From contig NZ_DALZYX010000007.1 of the NCBI RefSeq assembly GCF_031987975.1, positions 62,001 through 126,000 on the forward strand: a stretch of DNA of 64,000 nt, read 5' to 3'. Made by a program: the position numbers and the translations under genes. This document shows, piece by piece, positions 8,260 to 15,943 of the stretch (the first letter of the stretch is position 1; each line of letters begins with the position of its first letter). The notes under the pieces were generated by a model, which worked only from the letters and a program-made list of their open reading frames with translations, ran no database searches and was not told the origin of the DNA. Origin of the DNA: Pseudescherichia sp031987975. GTDB lineage: Bacteria > Pseudomonadota > Gammaproteobacteria > Enterobacterales > Enterobacteriaceae.

Positions 8260-8763
8260 TTATTCGATGTTAGATTCGATAAACCACAGGAATTTATCCA
8301 GGTCGCGAGACGCTGCGGTGAAGATATCGGCGGTGTCTTCATCTTTCGCTTCGCTGATGGCTTTACGGGTGCTGTTTGCCACGATGGCATAGCGCTCGGC
8401 CAGCTCTTTCAGGTGATCCTGAACGGTGTGGATGTCCAGCGGGTAGCTTTGCAGCGGCGTTTTGCTGTTGACGACCTGCGTCGTACCCAGCGCCACGCCA
8501 CCTAACTGCACCGCACGCTCGGCAATGGTATCGAGGTGATCGGTCAGGGTGGTACGGAAGCCGTCCAGCATCTCATGCACGCCAATAAAGTTAGCGCCGC
8601 GCATATTCCAGTGGGCCTGCTTGGTGATCAGGGACAGGTCAATGAACTGGATCACCTGGCGGTTCAGCAACTCAACGGTTGCTTTCTTATCGTCGTCCGC
8701 GACATCGTTACGAGTATAAAGCAGATCGGATGATTTGGTTTTTACCAGTTTAGCGGTACTCAT
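8260..8763 (-). CDS. dps: DNA-protecting ferritin-like protein Dps
   Basis: 167-residue subunit of the dodecameric Dps shell, which condenses DNA in stationary phase and oxidises and stores iron. The Lys-rich N-terminal tail (MSTAKLVKTKSSD) binds DNA; the ferroxidase residues lie in KQAHWNMRGANF and VHEMLDGF and are intact. The start at 8763 gives the family length of 167. It is monocistronic, with a terminator downstream and its own promoter upstream; OxyR/IHF and sigmaS control is established for E. coli. Confidence 0.98.
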   Translation of the reverse strand: MSTAKLVKTKSSDLLYTRNDVADDDKKATVELLNRQVIQFIDLSLITKQAHWNMRGANFIGVHEMLDGFRTTLTDHLDTIAERAVQLGGVALGTTQVVNSKTPLQSYPLDIHTVQDHLKELAERYAIVANSTRKAISEAKDEDTADIFTAASRDLDKFLWFIESNIE

Positions 8764-8810
8764 AATCTCATATCCTCTTGATGTATGTTCCCAGGTAATT
8801 ACTGGAACTA

Positions 8811-8816
8811 AGTATA
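8811..8816 (-). promoter_or_regulatory. -10 element of the dps promoter
   Basis: On the minus strand CTATACTTA lies 48 bp upstream of the dps ATG. The C preceding TATACT and the poor -35 region fit a sigmaS-type promoter, as known for E. coli dps. Confidence 0.6.
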
Positions 8817-9005
8817 GCACCGGTTTTTGGCTTTGCTATTTTGGCTGTTCCTATCGGTCCAATAGTAATAACGAGGGTATAAATGGCTATTTTTTACATA
8901 TCAGTAACTTACGTTTAACGAGGGAGATGATTCTTAATTTATATAAGACGTTGAGAATGTTAATGAATATTATTAACGTAAAAAGTTGAGGCGGTGAAGG
9001 TTATT

Positions 9006-9028
9006 CTGCACGGTGCGAAACCGTGCAG
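9006..9028 (-). terminator. Terminator-like hairpin after rhtA
   Basis: Perfect CTGCACGGT / ACCGTGCAG stem with a 5-nt loop, 7 bp past the rhtA stop. The T run is poor, so termination strength is uncertain. Confidence 0.6.
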
Positions 9029-9035
9029 GAAATAA

Positions 9036-9923
9036 TTAACCAATATCAACTTCTTTTATTTTGCTCTCACGGCGTAGCGTCAGCGTAGAGCCAATAGAGG
9101 CAGCAACAATGGCCAATAGCGCCAGCCACTGCACCAGCGTCAGGGTTTCACTCAGGAAGATCATCCCCGATACCGCTGCCAGCGCAGGCTCCATACTCAT
9201 CAGGGTGCCAAACGTACGGGTGGGCAGGCGCGTCAGGGCCACCATCTCCAGTGAATAGGGAAGAGCAGTGGAGAGAACGGCTACGGCCAGGCCCAGCGGC
9301 AGAATCGACCAGTGCCAGAGGGCGTCCCCCGCCTGGATTGCGCCAAGAGGAACAAACACCACGGCGGCAATCAGCGAACCCAGCGCCACGGTGGCCGGGC
9401 CATGCTCTTCTCCGGCGCGCTGGCCGCAGAGAATGTAGATGGCCCAGCAGGCACCCGCTCCGAGCGCAAAGGCCGCACCGGTGAGATCGACATGAGAAAC
9501 GTCCTGCCCCAGCGGCAGGAGAAACCACAGCCCCAGCACCGCCAGTACCACCCAGATAAAGTCGACCGGACGGCGGGAGGAGAAAAGTGCTACCGCCAGC
9601 GGGCCGGTGAACTCCAGCGCGACCGCAATGCCCAGCGGAACCGTCTGGATCGAGAGATAGAAGAGATAGTTCATTGCCCCCAGCGCCAGGCCATAAAACA
9701 GCAGCGGCTTACGCTGCTCTGGCGTAAAGCGCAGTCGCCAGGGCCGGAAGATAACGACAAGGATAAGGGTCCCAAGGGCAAGACGCAGGGCGGTCACGCC
9801 GGGCGCACCAATCAGCGGAAAGAGCGATTTCGCCAGGGATGCGCCGCTTTGAATCGACGCCATCGCAATCAGCAATATAAAAATAGGTAACCAGACGGGT
9901 AATTTGCGGGGTAAACCAGGCAT
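9036..9923 (-). CDS. rhtA: Threonine/homoserine exporter RhtA
   Basis: 295-residue inner-membrane exporter of the drug/metabolite transporter (EamA) superfamily with ten predicted helices in two repeats; it exports threonine, homoserine and related amino acids. The start MPGLPRKLPVWLP at 9923 is preceded by AGGAGAAAGG and aligns with E. coli RhtA; a start five codons earlier is less likely. It lies between dps and ompX exactly as in E. coli. The first EamA repeat has TALRLALGTLILV, the second GTLMSMEPALAAVSG. Confidence 0.95.
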   Translation of the reverse strand: MPGLPRKLPVWLPIFILLIAMASIQSGASLAKSLFPLIGAPGVTALRLALGTLILVVIFRPWRLRFTPEQRKPLLFYGLALGAMNYLFYLSIQTVPLGIAVALEFTGPLAVALFSSRRPVDFIWVVLAVLGLWFLLPLGQDVSHVDLTGAAFALGAGACWAIYILCGQRAGEEHGPATVALGSLIAAVVFVPLGAIQAGDALWHWSILPLGLAVAVLSTALPYSLEMVALTRLPTRTFGTLMSMEPALAAVSGMIFLSETLTLVQWLALLAIVAASIGSTLTLRRESKIKEVDIG

Positions 9924-10275
9924 CCTTTCTCCTGTCAATTTATGTCAAACCAGGTAAAGAGGGCAGTGTAATGGAAATAGATGTCTGTGGTTGAGTCTCC
10001 GTTGAAAATAAATGTCAGGAACGCGATAGAATAGTGACAAGTTGCTGGATTATTCACCGTATCTTTAGGAATAATCTGGATGAATATGTCGCTTTTATGG
10101 CGCGATAATAGCGACATGGCTTGAAAAAAGGCTTTTTTTTGAAAGAGATACGAGTCAGAGGAAACGTTCTGTTACATCAAAAGGTCCGTTAGACAGCGCG
10201 AAGCGCAAAGAGTTTCTCAATAATTTTTGTTATATTTAATACTTAGGACTTACTTGAAGCACATTTGAGGTGGTT
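9924..10275. promoter_or_regulatory. rhtA-ompX divergent intergenic region and ompX leader
   Basis: 352 bp without a gene. The last 50 bp before ompX (TTGTTATATTTAATACTT through GAGGTGGTT) look conserved with the E. coli ompX leader; in E. coli the sRNA CyaR pairs with this ribosome-binding region to repress translation, so the same control is likely here. No clear terminator or other RNA could be assigned in the rest. Confidence 0.5.
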
Positions 10276-10785
10276 ATGAAAAAAATTGCATGTCTTTCAG
10301 CACTGGCAGTTGTTCTGGCTGTATCCGCAGGTTCCGCTGTAGCGGCAACCTCTACTGTTTCCGGCGGTTATGCTCAGAGCGACATGCAGGGCGTGGCGAA
10401 CAAAGCTAACGGTTTCAACCTGAAATATCGCTACGAAAACGACACTCCGCTGGGTTACATCGGTTCCTTTACCTACACTGAAAAAGATCGTACCGAAAGC
10501 GGCGTGTACAATAAAGCACAGTACTACGGCGTAACTGCAGGTCCTGCTTTCCGTCTGAACGACTGGGCAAGCATCTACGGTGTAGTAGGTGTTGGCTACG
10601 GTAAATTCCAGCAGTCTCAGGATGTTGTAAACCATTCTGACAGCAGCGACTACGGCTTCTCCTACGGTGCGGGTATGCAGTTCAACCCAATCGAAGATGT
10701 GGCTATCGACGTTTCCTACGAGCAGAGCCGCATCCGTAGCGTTGACGTTGGCACCTGGATCGCAGGCGTAGGTTACCGCTTCTAA
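10276..10785 (+). CDS. ompX: Outer-membrane protein OmpX
   Basis: 169-residue eight-stranded outer-membrane beta-barrel of the Ail/Lom/OmpX family, involved in adhesion and surface behaviour. A signal peptide (1-23, ...GSAVA) precedes the mature ATSTVSGGYAQSD; alternating aromatic strands are visible and the chain ends in the BAM-recognised Phe (VGYRF). The chosen ATG 10276 has GAGGTGG upstream; a reading two codons longer is not supported. A strong terminator follows, so it is monocistronic. Confidence 0.98.
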   Translation: MKKIACLSALAVVLAVSAGSAVAATSTVSGGYAQSDMQGVANKANGFNLKYRYENDTPLGYIGSFTYTEKDRTESGVYNKAQYYGVTAGPAFRLNDWASIYGVVGVGYGKFQQSQDVVNHSDSSDYGFSYGAGMQFNPIEDVAIDVSYEQSRIRSVDVGTWIAGVGYRF

Positions 10786-10809
10786 TCACCCCGGTGATAG
10801 TCTAGACAC

Positions 10810-10837
10810 AAAAACGGCCCCCAGGGGCCGTTTTTTT
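10810..10837 (+). terminator. Terminator of ompX
   Basis: AAAACGGCCCC-cag-GGGGCCGTTTTTTT: a perfect GC stem with flanking A and T runs. Confidence 0.95.
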
Positions 10838-10888
10838 ATGGACGCAGTTTATTGGCAAGCGGAGCGCCACCGGGTATGGGTGCAAACG

Positions 10889-10917
10889 CCGGGTGGCGCT
10901 GCGCTTACCCGGCCTAC
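10889..10917. repeat. REP-like element between ompX and opgE
   Basis: GCCGGGTGGCGCTGCGCTTACCCGGC, given here as its arms GCCGGGT and ACCCGGC, followed by CTAC; it matches the REP/BIME style seen elsewhere in the window and lies in the convergent spacer. Confidence 0.7.
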
Positions 10918-10949
10918 AGAACTACGGACCATGCTCGTATATGACGTGG

Positions 10950-12533
10950 TTACCGCGAGCGGGTCTCGAACAGGTCCGTGCCCAGATGGTTGTAATCTAC
11001 CTTTTGTAGCTTGAAGTTGGTCACCCAGGTTGGCCCGGCTTTGTCGTTAGAGATAAAGCGGTAGCGGGAGACGATCTCTTTGGCGGTAATGCCGGTCCAC
11101 TGCGAAAAGAAGCTCAGGAAGTCGTTGGCCGAGCGGCGGGCTTTAATCAGCCGATGGCGGGTGTCATCGCTGGAGATCACCATAAACGGCACCTGGAAGT
11201 TCTGCTGGAACTTATCGTCATGGGCCAGATACTGCACCTCTTTGCCGCGCTCCTTGAAGGCCAGCCCGTGATCGGAGAAGTAGACCATCGAGAAGGTGCT
11301 GCCGCTGTTGCGCAGCTGGTCATAGAGCTTGCTGAGGAGGGTATCGGTTTGCGTCACCGAGTAGAGATAGCACGAGGTTTCCTTCGACTGCACGAAGTCC
11401 GTATACTTGCCGCCGGTGCGATCGCAGGCCTGCGGGTGGGAACCCATCAGGTGCAGGACAATCAGCTGTGGCTGGCTGCGTGCGGTGTTTAACACCTGTG
11501 CGGTCATCTTCAGCAGCGCCTCGTCACGCGTGTTTTTATCCGCCTCGAAATCACCGCTTTTTAAGAACTGCACCTCGTCGGCGCGCTTCGCAATGCTGGC
11601 GATAGCGGTATCGTACTCACCAATCTGTCCTTGATTAGAGAACCACCAGGTCTGGAAGCCCGCCCGGTTGGCGAGGGTGACAAAATTATCCTGATACTGG
11701 GGCTTGTTGTCCATCACCCGGTTCAGAGTCAGGCCCAGCGATTTCTGCGTCGAGCCGCTGGCCGCCACGTAGTCAGTAAAAAGCGTGCCGTTGACGCTGC
11801 TGGCAAAAGGGCTGTTCTGCCAGTGGCCGCCAAATGCGCCCACCGCGTCGCGGCGCACGCTTTCGCCGATCACCACCACGTAGGTATGATACTTCGGCTT
11901 CACCGCCATCACGCTCCAGCTATCTTTCATTCCGGCAAGCTGCGCCATCCGGCTCTGCTCGTCCAGCACTTCCTGGTTGTTCACTACCACGTCCTTCACA
12001 AAGCGAAACACGGGATAGCCAGTATCCTTCAGATTAAAGACGCCACCGTAGGCCAGGTTCTGCACCGGGGCGACAAAGACGGTAGCCAGACAGAAGGCGA
12101 CCCCGAGATGATCCCATTTACCCCAGGATGGACGTTCGCTGCTTTTACGCCGCACGGCGATCGCCCCAAGGCCAAAGATAAACAGGCCAATCACGTAGTT
12201 GTACCACGGGAAAATGGTCAGGATCTCCGTGGACTCCTCCATGTTGGTAGAGTGCAGCGCCAGCAGCGTATTGAAGTTCGGTGCGCCGTAGGCCTGGCCA
12301 AAGGGATAGTAAGAGGCAGCGAGCAGGGAGAAGATCCCCACCAGCACCTTCTGTGCATGCGGTGCGTGACGCCACATAAGCAGCAGCAGGCAGGCGAACG
12401 CGGTGGTATAGAGCAGGCTGAAAGGGTAGCCAAGGGCGTAGTTGATCAGCAACGACTGAAGAAAGTAAAAACCCGTCCACGGGCTAAGCGCCTGGCTACG
12501 GGCAGCGAGCGTTTCTTTTATTGTTAAATTCAT
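10950..12533 (-). CDS. opgE: Osmoregulated periplasmic glucan phosphoethanolamine transferase OpgE
   Basis: 527-residue inner-membrane protein: about four to five N-terminal transmembrane helices (to about residue 165), then a periplasmic alkaline-phosphatase-fold sulfatase domain. It adds phosphoethanolamine to osmoregulated periplasmic glucans. The catalytic region is VVVIGESVRRDAVGAFGG (the nucleophile is the Ser or Thr next to GE in this family) and metal-binding motifs VLHLMGSHP and YFSDHGLAF follow. The start MNLTIKET at 12533 matches E. coli OpgE (YbiP), but its ribosome-binding site is weak; an in-frame ATG at 12557 behind GGTGAG is an alternative that adds 8 residues. The 247 bp between opgE and the mntS terminator show nothing else definite. 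Confidence 0.93.
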   Translation of the reverse strand: MNLTIKETLAARSQALSPWTGFYFLQSLLINYALGYPFSLLYTTAFACLLLLMWRHAPHAQKVLVGIFSLLAASYYPFGQAYGAPNFNTLLALHSTNMEESTEILTIFPWYNYVIGLFIFGLGAIAVRRKSSERPSWGKWDHLGVAFCLATVFVAPVQNLAYGGVFNLKDTGYPVFRFVKDVVVNNQEVLDEQSRMAQLAGMKDSWSVMAVKPKYHTYVVVIGESVRRDAVGAFGGHWQNSPFASSVNGTLFTDYVAASGSTQKSLGLTLNRVMDNKPQYQDNFVTLANRAGFQTWWFSNQGQIGEYDTAIASIAKRADEVQFLKSGDFEADKNTRDEALLKMTAQVLNTARSQPQLIVLHLMGSHPQACDRTGGKYTDFVQSKETSCYLYSVTQTDTLLSKLYDQLRNSGSTFSMVYFSDHGLAFKERGKEVQYLAHDDKFQQNFQVPFMVISSDDTRHRLIKARRSANDFLSFFSQWTGITAKEIVSRYRFISNDKAGPTWVTNFKLQKVDYNHLGTDLFETRSR

Positions 12534-12780
12534 ATAGCTGTATCGCGAAAACGCCATGTGCTCACCCTGGCGTAGAGGGTCAAAACCTGCCGGAGAGGGC
12601 GTAGGGAAAGAGGAGAGTTCCGCATCCGCGAGCCGCATTTGTGCAGGGCTGCGAGAAGATAGAGCGAGAGCAGGCGAAGATCAACTGCTTACGAAGGGAT
12701 CTTTTGCGAGAGTGGTTGCAAAATCAGCAAATAAGAGGAATTTTCTATGACAGAGCGTCAGTATGGCGGGGGGGTGTGAC

Positions 12781-12811
12781 AGAAAAATGAAGCGGCGTGC
12801 CGCGACGCCGC
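12781..12811 (-). terminator. Terminator of mntS
   Basis: Minus strand GCGGCGT...ACGCCGC stem followed by TTCATTTTTC, immediately after the mntS stop. Confidence 0.8.
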
Positions 12812-12812
12812 A

Positions 12813-12941
12813 TTATTGGGATTTTTTATCGTCCTGCTGCGGTTTGCCGTTGAACATATCGCACAGCATATTGAGCAACAGTAACCGGACCTGGAACGGC
12901 GAGTGGGTAAACACGCTAAGGCACCTCTTGAGTTCGTTCAT
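12813..12941 (-). CDS. mntS: Small manganese chaperone/export inhibitor MntS
   Basis: 42-residue small protein starting MNELKRCLSVF and ending QQDDKKSQ, nearly colinear with E. coli MntS (also 42 residues). MntS is made under low manganese and raises available intracellular Mn, in E. coli by interfering with export through MntP. The ATG at 12941 follows GGAGGAGG at good spacing, and a terminator follows the stop, so this is a complete one-gene unit. The upstream region carries two MntR boxes, fitting repression by MntR when Mn is plentiful. It reads divergently from mntR. Confidence 0.93.
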   Translation of the reverse strand: MNELKRCLSVFTHSPFQVRLLLLNMLCDMFNGKPQQDDKKSQ

Positions 12942-13005
12942 ATCAACCTCCTCCTGCTTGATGGTGTGACGTTCAATCCATGAAGGTTGTCTGCATTACA
13001 TACAG

Positions 13006-13041
13006 ATATAGCACAGGCTATATTGTATAGCTACGGCTATT
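13006..13041. promoter_or_regulatory. Two tandem MntR boxes in the mntS-mntR intergenic region
   Basis: Box 1 is the perfect palindrome ATATAGC-ACAG-GCTATAT (13006-13023); box 2 is TATAGC-TACG-GCTAT (13026-13040). Both match the known MntR operator style AACATAGC-N4-GCTATGTT. Their place 65-100 bp upstream of mntS and about 90 bp upstream of mntR suits repression of mntS and perhaps autoregulation. Confidence 0.8.
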
Positions 13042-13131
13042 ACCCAAATTTTTTGTGCTGGTCTACTTATGGTTTACACTGGACGCAACCGTATATGATG
13101 CATTTATCGCGTTACCCCATGAGGAAGTCCA

Positions 13132-13605
13132 ATGAGCCGTCGCGCAGGCAAGACAACAACAAAAAAAGTGACGCAGCTGGTGAATGTCGAAGAGCACGTT
13201 GAGGGCTTTCGTCAGGTGCGGGAAGCGCACCGGCGTGAACTGATTGATGACTATGTCGAGCTGATCTCCGATCTAATCCGCGAAGTAGGGGAGGCCCGGC
13301 AGGTGGATATGGCCGCCCGGCTGGGGGTCTCCCAGCCGACGGTAGCCAAGATGCTTAAGCGTCTGGCAACGGTGGGGCTGATCGAGCAGATCCCGTGGCG
13401 CGGCGTGTTTCTGACCCCTGAAGGAGAGAAGCTGGCCCAGGAGAGCCGCGAGCGCCACCAGATCGTTGAGAGCTTTCTGCTGGTGCTGGGCGTCAGCCCG
13501 GAGACCGCCCGCCGCGACGCCGAGGGCATGGAGCACCACGTCAGCGAGGAGACGCTGGAACGTTTTCGCCTCTTTACTCTTCAGCAGGAGCACCCTGCGG
13601 AATGA
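13132..13605 (+). CDS. mntR: Manganese-responsive DtxR-family regulator MntR
   Basis: 157-residue Mn-sensing transcription factor. A winged helix-turn-helix (QVDMAARLGVSQPTVAKMLKRL, seen as VDMAARLGV and SQPTVAKMLKRL) is followed by the dimerisation/metal-binding domain with GMEHHVSEETLERF. With Mn bound it represses mntH and mntS and activates mntP in E. coli. ATG 13132 has GAGGAAG upstream. Its TGA overlaps the ybiR ATG by 4 bp, so ybiR is coexpressed. Confidence 0.96.
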   Translation: MSRRAGKTTTKKVTQLVNVEEHVEGFRQVREAHRRELIDDYVELISDLIREVGEARQVDMAARLGVSQPTVAKMLKRLATVGLIEQIPWRGVFLTPEGEKLAQESRERHQIVESFLLVLGVSPETARRDAEGMEHHVSEETLERFRLFTLQQEHPAE

Positions 13606-14711
13606 CCCTGCCGTTCGTGCGTGCGCTGGCGCGCGATCGCTTTCTCCAGCTGCTGATCCTGATCGGCATTGCCCTGAGCTTTTTCGTCCCTTTTCACCCG
13701 GCCGCGTGGCCTGAGGCGATCGACTGGCACACCATCCTCACCCTGAGCGGGCTGATGATGCTCACCAAAGGGGTAGAGCAGAGTGGCTACTTTGACGTGC
13801 TGGGCCGCAGGATGGTCCGGCGCATTGCCACCGAGCGGCGGCTGGCAATGTTTATGGCGCTGGCGGCGGCGCTGCTCTCAACTTTCCTGACCAATGACGT
13901 GGCGCTGTTTATCGTGGTGCCGCTCACCCTGACGCTGAGAAAACTGTGTGAGATCCCGGTTAACCGGCTGATTATTTTTGAAGCGCTGGCGGTTAACGCC
14001 GGATCGCTGCTTACCCCCATCGGTAATCCGCAAAATATACTGCTGTGGGGGCGCTCCGGCCTCTCGTTTGCCGCCTTTTCCGGGCAGATGGCGCTGCTGG
14101 CGCTGGTGATGATGGCAACCCTGCTGCTGCTCTGCTGGCTCTTTTTCCCCAACAAAGCCCTGACCTACCACAGCGGCAGCCAGGCTCCATCATGGCATCC
14201 CCGGCTGCTCTGGAGCTGTCTGGGACTCTACGTTGTTTTCCTCACCTCGCTGGAGATGAAGCTCGAGGGCTGGGGCGTGCTGATTGTCGCCGCGGGCTTT
14301 GCTGTTCTTGCCCGTAAGGTGCTGAAGAGCGTGGACTGGACACTGCTGCTGGTCTTCATAGTGATGTTTATCGATGTTCACCTGCTGGTACAGCTCCCCG
14401 CTTTGCAGGGAGCGCTCAACGGCGTAGAACACCTCTCCCAGCCCACGCTGTGGCTCACGGCCATCGGCCTGTCGCAGGTCATCAGCAACGTACCGGCAAC
14501 CATCCTGCTGCTGAACTACGTTCCCCCCAGCCAGCTGCTCGCCTGGGCGGTAAACGTCGGTGGCTTTGGCCTGCTGCCCGGCTCGCTGGCGAATCTTATC
14601 GCCCTGCGGATGGCCAACAACCGCCGCATCTGGTGGCGCTTCCATCTCTACTCCATTCCGCTGTTGATCTGGGCCGCGCTGGTAGGGTATGGGTTACTGA
14701 TTATCAGTTAA
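13602..14711 (+). CDS. ybiR: YbiR, ArsB/NhaD-type anion permease
   Basis: 369-residue inner-membrane protein of the ion-transporter (ArsB/NhaD, CitMHS-like) superfamily with ten to eleven predicted helices. Conserved loops include FLTNDVALFIVVPLTLTL and NAGSLLTPIGNPQNILLW, the paired hairpin motifs of this superfamily, and SQVISNVPATILLLNY in the second half. The substrate is not known in E. coli. The start overlaps the mntR stop (ATGA), which ties its expression to MntR and hints at a role in metal or metal-counter-ion balance; this is inference. Confidence 0.93.
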   Translation: MTLPFVRALARDRFLQLLILIGIALSFFVPFHPAAWPEAIDWHTILTLSGLMMLTKGVEQSGYFDVLGRRMVRRIATERRLAMFMALAAALLSTFLTNDVALFIVVPLTLTLRKLCEIPVNRLIIFEALAVNAGSLLTPIGNPQNILLWGRSGLSFAAFSGQMALLALVMMATLLLLCWLFFPNKALTYHSGSQAPSWHPRLLWSCLGLYVVFLTSLEMKLEGWGVLIVAAGFAVLARKVLKSVDWTLLLVFIVMFIDVHLLVQLPALQGALNGVEHLSQPTLWLTAIGLSQVISNVPATILLLNYVPPSQLLAWAVNVGGFGLLPGSLANLIALRMANNRRIWWRFHLYSIPLLIWAALVGYGLLIIS

Positions 14712-14765
14712 TGCGAATTTGTCAGTTTTTCCTGGCAAATGTATAGCAACCTCCTAACTTTAGAT

Positions 14766-14788
14766 AACGGCGCACGTGTCGCGCCGTT
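14766..14788 (+). terminator. Possible terminator after ybiR
   Basis: Perfect AACGGCGC / GCGCCGTT stem with a 7-nt loop, but only three T follow. It lies in the leader of the efflux operon, so it may instead act as a leader structure. Confidence 0.45.
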
Positions 14789-14812
14789 TATCAACAGGAC
14801 AGTTGCAACGCT

Positions 14813-15943
14813 ATGGCTGATAACGAAAACAATCCTGACGCAGCGCAGGAAGAGAACAATAACGATCGCAAAGATCAAAACGATGCTCAAAACAAGGAAC
14901 GTAAGCGCCCCGGTAAAAAGCCGCTCATTATTCTGGGCGTAGTGGTCGTAGTCATGGTAATCGTGGCGCTGGTGTGGTGGTTTATGACCCGCAACCAGGA
15001 GACCACCGACGACGCCTTTACCGAAGGGGATGCGGTGACCGTCGCGCCCAAGGTGGCGGGCTACGTAACCGAGCTGCGGGTGAAGGATAACCAGCGAGTG
15101 AAAAAGGGCGATCTGCTGGTAGTAATCGACCCCCGGGACGCTACCGCCCAGCGCGATCAGGCTCAAGCCCAGCTCGGACTGGCAACCGCCCAGCTGCATC
15201 AGGCCCAGGCCCAGCTGGCGCTCTCGAAGGTGCAGTACCCTGCCCAGCGCGACGAAGCGCAGGCGCAGGTGCTGAAGGCCAAAGCGGATTTAGCCAACGC
15301 CGAGGCTGCCTATCGCCGTCAGCGCGGCGTTGATCCCCGTGCGACCACCCAGCAAAACATCGACAGCGCCAACGCCCAGCTGCGCAGCGCTCAGGCCCAG
15401 CTGGCCAGCGCCAATGCTCAGCTGGAGGTGGCAAGCCAGATAACGCTACAGATCCGCCAGCAGGAGACCAACGTCGAAGCCCGGGAACAGCAGGTGGAGC
15501 AGGCCCGCGCCCAGCTAGAGAACGCTAACCTCAACCTCTCCTATACCGAAGTGCGCGCCCCCTTTGATGGTTACGTCACCAAACGTAACGTGCAGACTGG
15601 CACCCTGGTACAGGCGGGTACGGCGCTCTTCTCGCTGGTCTCTACCGATATCTGGATTGTGGCGAACTTCAAAGAGTCACAGCTGGAGCGGATGCGCCCC
15701 GGCAATAAAGTTACCATCGGCGTCGATGCTTATCCGGATCTCGAGCTAGAGGGGCATATCGACAGCATCCAGCAGGGGAGCGGCTCGCGCTTCTCCGCCT
15801 TCCCGTCGGAAAATGCCACCGGCAACTTCGTGAAGATCGTCCAGCGCGTACCGGTGAAGATCGTCATTGATAAAGGTCTGGACGCAAATCAGCCGCCGCT
15901 GCCGCTGGGGCTGTCAGTGGAGCCGAAGGTGACGCTGGAATGA
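14813..15943 (+). CDS. HlyD/EmrA-type membrane fusion protein of a tripartite efflux pump
   Basis: 376-residue periplasmic adaptor. A charged cytoplasmic N-tail (about 1-35) is followed by one transmembrane helix (PLIILGVVVVVMVIVALVWW, 20 residues), a lipoyl half-motif (VAPKVAGYVTELRVKDNQRV), a long coiled-coil hairpin rich in Ala-Gln heptads (about 110-250), the second lipoyl half (VRAPFDGYVTKRNVQTGTLV) and a beta-barrel domain. It would bridge the DHA2 pump and the NodT-type outer-membrane channel encoded just downstream. The 3' end overlaps the pump gene by 4 bp (ATGA). The operon lies between ybiR and ldtB, where E. coli K-12 has no such genes. Confidence 0.9.
   Translation: MADNENNPDAAQEENNNDRKDQNDAQNKERKRPGKKPLIILGVVVVVMVIVALVWWFMTRNQETTDDAFTEGDAVTVAPKVAGYVTELRVKDNQRVKKGDLLVVIDPRDATAQRDQAQAQLGLATAQLHQAQAQLALSKVQYPAQRDEAQAQVLKAKADLANAEAAYRRQRGVDPRATTQQNIDSANAQLRSAQAQLASANAQLEVASQITLQIRQQETNVEAREQQVEQARAQLENANLNLSYTEVRAPFDGYVTKRNVQTGTLVQAGTALFSLVSTDIWIVANFKESQLERMRPGNKVTIGVDAYPDLELEGHIDSIQQGSGSRFSAFPSENATGNFVKIVQRVPVKIVIDKGLDANQPPLPLGLSVEPKVTLE

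Noticed and set aside
8152..8505. 117-codon open frame opposite dps
   Set aside because: Overlaps dps and its terminator; a mirror frame.
11631..12527. 298-codon open frame antisense to opgE
   Set aside because: Opposite a conserved gene with intact catalytic motifs; no independent evidence.
14766..14788. Hairpin as a metal riboswitch before the efflux operon
   Set aside because: It is a simple stem-loop without conserved riboswitch features; more likely a terminator of ybiR.
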